A stretch of DNA of 64,000 bases, from contig JAFANP010000014.1 of NCBI GenBank assembly GCA_019232625.1, forward strand, positions 1-64,000. The letters are read 5' to 3'. Within the stretch, counting starts at the first letter, position 1; every line of letters starts with the position of its first letter. The translations under genes were made by a program, and so were the position numbers. Positions 60,782-64,000 of this stretch are shown in pieces. This DNA is from Alphaproteobacteria bacterium (GTDB taxonomy: Bacteria; Pseudomonadota; Alphaproteobacteria; Sphingomonadales; Sphingomonadaceae). The notes beneath the pieces are model-generated. The model was given only the letters and a program-made list of their open reading frames with translations, ran no database searches and was not told where the DNA came from.

Positions 60782-61258
60782 ATGGCCGAGGTCGGGATCA
60801 TCATGGGCAGCCGCTCCGACTGGGAGACGATGCGCCATGCGGCCGAAACCTTGGAAGCCCTGGACGTCGCGCACGAGACGAGGATCGTCTCGGCCCACCG
60901 GACCCCCGGGCGGCTCTACGATTACGCCCGGGGCGCCGCGGGGCGAGGCCTGAAGGTGATCGTCGCCGGCGCCGGCGGCGCGGCGCACCTTCCCGGCATG
61001 GCCGCCTCCATGACCCATCTGCCGGTGCTCGGCGTGCCGGTCGAATCCAAGGCGCTCTCGGGCCTCGACAGCCTTCTCTCCATCGTCCAGATGCCGGCGG
61101 GCGTGCCGGTGGGGACGCTCGCCATCGGCCGGGCGGGCGCCGTCAACGCGGCCCTCCTCGCCGCCTCGATCCTGGCGCTCGGCGACGAGGCGCTCGCCGG
61201 CCGGCTCAGGGACTGGCGGCAGCGGCAGACCGACGCGGTGGACGAAAGGCCGGAATGA
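60782..61258 (+). CDS. purE: N5-carboxyaminoimidazole ribonucleotide mutase
   Basis: A 158-aa enzyme with [20 protein letters not shown], the catalytic [16 protein letters not shown], and [32 protein letters not shown]. Class I PurE, which works with PurK in the ATP-dependent route to CAIR in purine synthesis. GAGGGAGG precedes the ATG. The stop overlaps purK (ATGA). Confidence 0.97.
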   Translation: MAEVGIIMGSRSDWETMRHAAETLEALDVAHETRIVSAHRTPGRLYDYARGAAGRGLKVIVAGAGGAAHLPGMAASMTHLPVLGVPVESKALSGLDSLLSIVQMPAGVPVGTLAIGRAGAVNAALLAASILALGDEALAGRLRDWRQRQTDAVDERPE

Positions 61259-62325
61259 CCCTCGTTCCGCCGGGCTCCACCATCGGCATCGTCGGCGGCG
61301 GGCAGCTCGGGCGGATGCTGGGCATGGCCGCGGCGCAGCTGGGCTATCGCATCCACGTCTTCGCCCCGGCGAGCGGGCCGGCGAACGACGTCGCCTCCGC
61401 CTTCACCGAAGCCTCCTATCACCAGTCGGATCGGCTCGCCGCCTTCGCCGGAGCCTGCGACGTCGTCACCTACGAGTTCGAGAACGTGCCGCTCGGCCCG
61501 CTGGCGCTGATCGCCGGCGAGGTGCCGGTGCTGCCGGGCCTCAAGGCGCTGGAGATCGCGCAGGTGCGGTACGCGGAGAAAGGGTTCGTCCGCGATCTCG
61601 GCGGCCGGACCGCGCCTTTCGAGATGGCGAACGACGTCGAAGAGCTGGTCCCGGCGCTGGAGCGGGTCGGCCTGCCCGCGATCGTCAAGACGGTCCGCCT
61701 CGGCTACGACGGCAAGGGCCAGGCGCGGGTGGACGACATGGGCCAGGCAAGGCAGGCCTGGCACGCGGTCGGGCGCCAGCCCTCGATCGTCGAGGGCTTC
61801 GTCGACTTCAGCCACGAATTCTCGATCCTGATCGCCCGCGGCCAGGGCGGCGCGACGGTCGCCTATCCGCCGACCTGGAACGTGCACCGCGGCGGAATCC
61901 TCCACCGCGCGGCCGTCCCCGCGCCTGCGTCGATCGCCGCGCAGGCGGCCGAGGCGGCGGCGCTGGCGGAGCGGGTCGCGGCGGCCCTCGACTATGTCGG
62001 CGTCCTGGCGCTCGAATTCTTCGCCACCGCCGAGGGGCCGGTGTTCAACGAGATGGCGCCGCGCGTCCACAATAGCGGCCACTGGACGATCGAGGGCGCC
62101 GAGACGTCGCAGTTCGAGAACCACATCCGCGCCATTTGCGGGCTGCCCCTGGGCTCCACCGCGCTCACCGGGCGGCGCGTCGAGATGGAGAATCTGATCG
62201 GCGACGAGGCCGCGGGGTGGCCGCGCATCCTCGCCGAGCGCGGCGCCCATCTCCACCTCTACGGCAAGGACGAGGCGTCCCCCGGCCGAAAGATGGGCCA
62301 CGTGACTCGGATATTCGCCGCGTGA
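61255..62325 (+). CDS. purK: 5-(carboxyamino)imidazole ribonucleotide synthase
   Basis: A 356-aa ATP-grasp enzyme: [28 protein letters not shown], the ATP-binding Lys in [16 protein letters not shown], and [18 protein letters not shown] near the C-terminal third. Converts AIR, bicarbonate and ATP to N5-CAIR, handed to PurE. Translationally coupled to purE. Confidence 0.97.
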   Translation: MTLVPPGSTIGIVGGGQLGRMLGMAAAQLGYRIHVFAPASGPANDVASAFTEASYHQSDRLAAFAGACDVVTYEFENVPLGPLALIAGEVPVLPGLKALEIAQVRYAEKGFVRDLGGRTAPFEMANDVEELVPALERVGLPAIVKTVRLGYDGKGQARVDDMGQARQAWHAVGRQPSIVEGFVDFSHEFSILIARGQGGATVAYPPTWNVHRGGILHRAAVPAPASIAAQAAEAAALAERVAAALDYVGVLALEFFATAEGPVFNEMAPRVHNSGHWTIEGAETSQFENHIRAICGLPLGSTALTGRRVEMENLIGDEAAGWPRILAERGAHLHLYGKDEASPGRKMGHVTRIFAA

Positions 62326-62328
62326 CCG

Positions 62329-62352
62329 GGGTCCCGGCGCGGGCCGGGACCC
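62329..62352. terminator. Strong hairpin between converging purK and M16 peptidase genes
   Basis: GGGTCCCGGC-GCGG-GCCGGGACCC is a perfect 10-bp stem starting 4 bp after the purK stop and ending 11 bp before the peptidase stop. It could serve both strands, but there is no U-tract. Confidence 0.55.
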
Positions 62353-62362
62353 GGGCGCGCGG

Positions 62363-64000
62363 CTATTTCGGCGTCACGACCTCGATCGGCATTCCGAGCT
62401 TGTCGAGCTGCGGCCGCACCTTGGCCGCGTCGCCGACCACCACCCAGACGAACTTGGCGGGGTCGAGCACCTTCCGCGCCGCTTCGTCGAGCTGCACCGC
62501 CGTCATCCCGCGATAGCGGCCCGCAAGGGTCTCGTAATAATTGTCGGGGAAGCCGAGCAGGTCGATGGTCTGAAGGCCGCCGAGCACGTCCTCGGACGTC
62601 TCGAAGTTGCCGGCGAGGTTGCGGACGCGGTTGTTGATCGTCCGCTCCAGCTCCTCCGCGCCGATCCCCTTCTGCGTCAGGAACTCGCGCATGTCGGCCT
62701 GCAGGGCGGCCAAGGCGGGGCCGGTCTGGTTCGACTGGACGGGCGCGTTGACGATGTAGGGGACCGTGCCGACCAGGCGGTTGACGCGGCCGTTGACGCC
62801 GTAGGACCAGCCCTTGGTCTCGCGCAGGTCCATGTTGAGCCGCGACAGGAAGCTGCCGCCCAAAACGTCGTTGGAGACTATCAGCGGCTCGATCGGCTGC
62901 CCGCCCGTATAGGGGAGCAGCATCCCGCCCATGATCACCGACTGGGGCGATTGCGGGCGGTCGATCAGGTAGATCTTCGACTGCGGCGCGGCGGTTGAGG
63001 CGTTGAGATTCTTCGTCCCCTTGGGCGTCGCCGGCGCCGCCCAGGTGCCGAAGGCGCGCTCGAGCAGCGGCGTCAGCTCGGCCAGCGGCCGGTCGCTGAC
63101 GACGAAGATCCGCGCCGTGTCGGGGCGCAGCCAGGCGTCGTGGAAGGCGACGAGGTCGCTCCGCCCGACAGCGGCCACGGCCTTGGCGTCGCCGGTGCCG
63201 GTGAAGGGCACGCCATAAGGGTGCTGCGGGCCGTAGAGGAGGCCCGGCAGGGTGCGCAGCGCAAGGCCTTGCGGCTCGGTCATCTCCTGGGCGATGCGGG
63301 CGAGCTGCTGGCCGCGCAGCCGCTCGACCTCGGCCGGGTCGAAGGCGGGATTGCGGATCACGTCGGCGAGCAGGTTGAGCGAGGGCGCCAGGTTCGGCGT
63401 CAGCGCCGAGAGGCCGACATTGGTCCGGTCCATCGACGCGCCGGCGGCGATCGAGGCCCCGAGGCGCTCCTCCTCCTCGGCGATCTGGATCGAGTTGCGC
63501 GACTTCGTCCCTTCATCGAGCAGCGACAGCATCAGCGCCTGGGTCCCGAGGGCGCTCCGCGGGTCGGCGGCGTTGCCGGCGTCGAAGCTCACCGTCACGC
63601 GGGTCAGCGGCACGGCGGTGCGCTGCGCGTAGATCACCGGAATGCCGTTGGCGAGGCGGGTTCGCTGGATGTCGGGAAAGTCGATGTTCTTCACTTCGCC
63701 GACCGGCGGGAACTTGGAGCGGTCGACGCCCGCGGGACGGGCGGCGGCGCCGGCCCCGTCCTGTTCCGCGGCGGCCGCGGGAAGCGGCGCGAGCGGCTTC
63801 TCGCCGGCGACGGGGGGGCGGTAATAGGCCGGATGGTGCGATCCGCCCTCGCCGCCCTTGGCTTCCTCATAGGCCTCGCGCTCGCCCGGCGCGACGGTCA
63901 GGGCGTAGACCGGACGCGACAGCCACTTCTGCGCCGCCGCCTTGACCTCGGCGGGGGTGGCGGCCGCATAGGCGGCGAGCTGCTTCTTGTAGAAGCCCGG
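62363..64000 (-). CDS. M16-family zinc peptidase, C-terminal part
   Basis: The gene enters from the right edge; 545 codons are visible. From the edge: the end of one M16 repeat (YKKQLAAYAAATPAEVKAAAQ, then YALTVAPGEREAYEEAKGG), a Pro/Ala linker, then a second repeat from about 63700 (RTRLANGIPVIYAQRTAVPL). The second repeat lacks the HxxEH zinc motif, as normal for two-domain M16 proteins; the catalytic half lies outside the window. FYFP-type RxxxR... contact residues such as DLRETKGWSYGV are present. Likely periplasmic. Confidence 0.9.
   Translation of the reverse strand, partial: PGFYKKQLAAYAAATPAEVKAAAQKWLSRPVYALTVAPGEREAYEEAKGGEGGSHHPAYYRPPVAGEKPLAPLPAAAAEQDGAGAAARPAGVDRSKFPPVGEVKNIDFPDIQRTRLANGIPVIYAQRTAVPLTRVTVSFDAGNAADPRSALGTQALMLSLLDEGTKSRNSIQIAEEEERLGASIAAGASMDRTNVGLSALTPNLAPSLNLLADVIRNPAFDPAEVERLRGQQLARIAQEMTEPQGLALRTLPGLLYGPQHPYGVPFTGTGDAKAVAAVGRSDLVAFHDAWLRPDTARIFVVSDRPLAELTPLLERAFGTWAAPATPKGTKNLNASTAAPQSKIYLIDRPQSPQSVIMGGMLLPYTGGQPIEPLIVSNDVLGGSFLSRLNMDLRETKGWSYGVNGRVNRLVGTVPYIVNAPVQSNQTGPALAALQADMREFLTQKGIGAEELERTINNRVRNLAGNFETSEDVLGGLQTIDLLGFPDNYYETLAGRYRGMTAVQLDEAARKVLDPAKFVWVVVGDAAKVRPQLDKLGMPIEVVTPK

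Overview
The window is dense, GC-rich chromosomal DNA from an alphaproteobacterium, most likely Sphingomonadales. The evidence is gene content (yebC-ruvCA, ruvB and ybgC-tolQR genes, a GapR/DUF2312 protein, a type-B L36) and the sphingomonad-style intergenic repeats. I see no tRNA, rRNA, insertion sequence, integrase or CRISPR array. Most genes abut or overlap by ATGA/GTGA.

Layout. 1-1517: tolR (cut by the edge), tolQ and ybgC. 1586-3402: a small operon (PAP2 phosphatase, two paralogous membrane proteins around a short XRE regulator) behind two tandem 16-bp palindromes. 3344-6114: DUF3089 hydrolase, ruvB and an Rrf2 regulator. 6173-22542: a giant (3202 aa) RTX adhesin with an embedded metzincin-like protease, its type I secretion genes (HlyD, ABC, TolC), bracketed by a PqqD-like protein and a lasso-B2-like protein, with a divergent nucleotidyltransferase. 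22539-28649: queuosine-precursor transporter, then nucleoside salvage (adenosine kinase, two LOG proteins, NupC, cytidine deaminase) and a 2OG-Fe oxygenase. 28810-32928: S1/P1 nuclease, hydrolase, pirin, BolA, J-domain protein and a membrane protein. 33025-45851: a regulated ABC system with three tandem FtsX-type permeases, one ATPase, one membrane-fusion adaptor, a 61-aa secreted peptide and a divergent sigma-54 response regulator/histidine kinase pair. 45856-48309: ruvA, ruvC, an overlooked gene and yebC. 48350-64000: housekeeping genes (gapR, pyk, nnrD, rpmJ, galE, gpmA, purEK, M16 peptidase) mixed with orphans.

The most interesting system is the 33-46 kb ABC/two-component module. The 520 bp between adaptor and regulator hold three sigma-54-type promoters (TGGCAC-N5-TTGC) and three dyads of the form TGTCCG-N4-CGGACA. 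Two dyads sit at about -85 and -107 from the adaptor promoter, a canonical enhancer arrangement. The third sits at about -110 from the promoter of the 61-aa peptide and just upstream of the regulator's own promoter. This predicts a closed circuit in which a membrane signal drives the transporter, the peptide and the regulator itself.

A second candidate is the association of RiPP-type proteins (PqqD-like recognition domain, B2 transglutaminase-fold protease) with a type I-secreted giant adhesin. A third is the palindrome-controlled PAP2/XRE operon.
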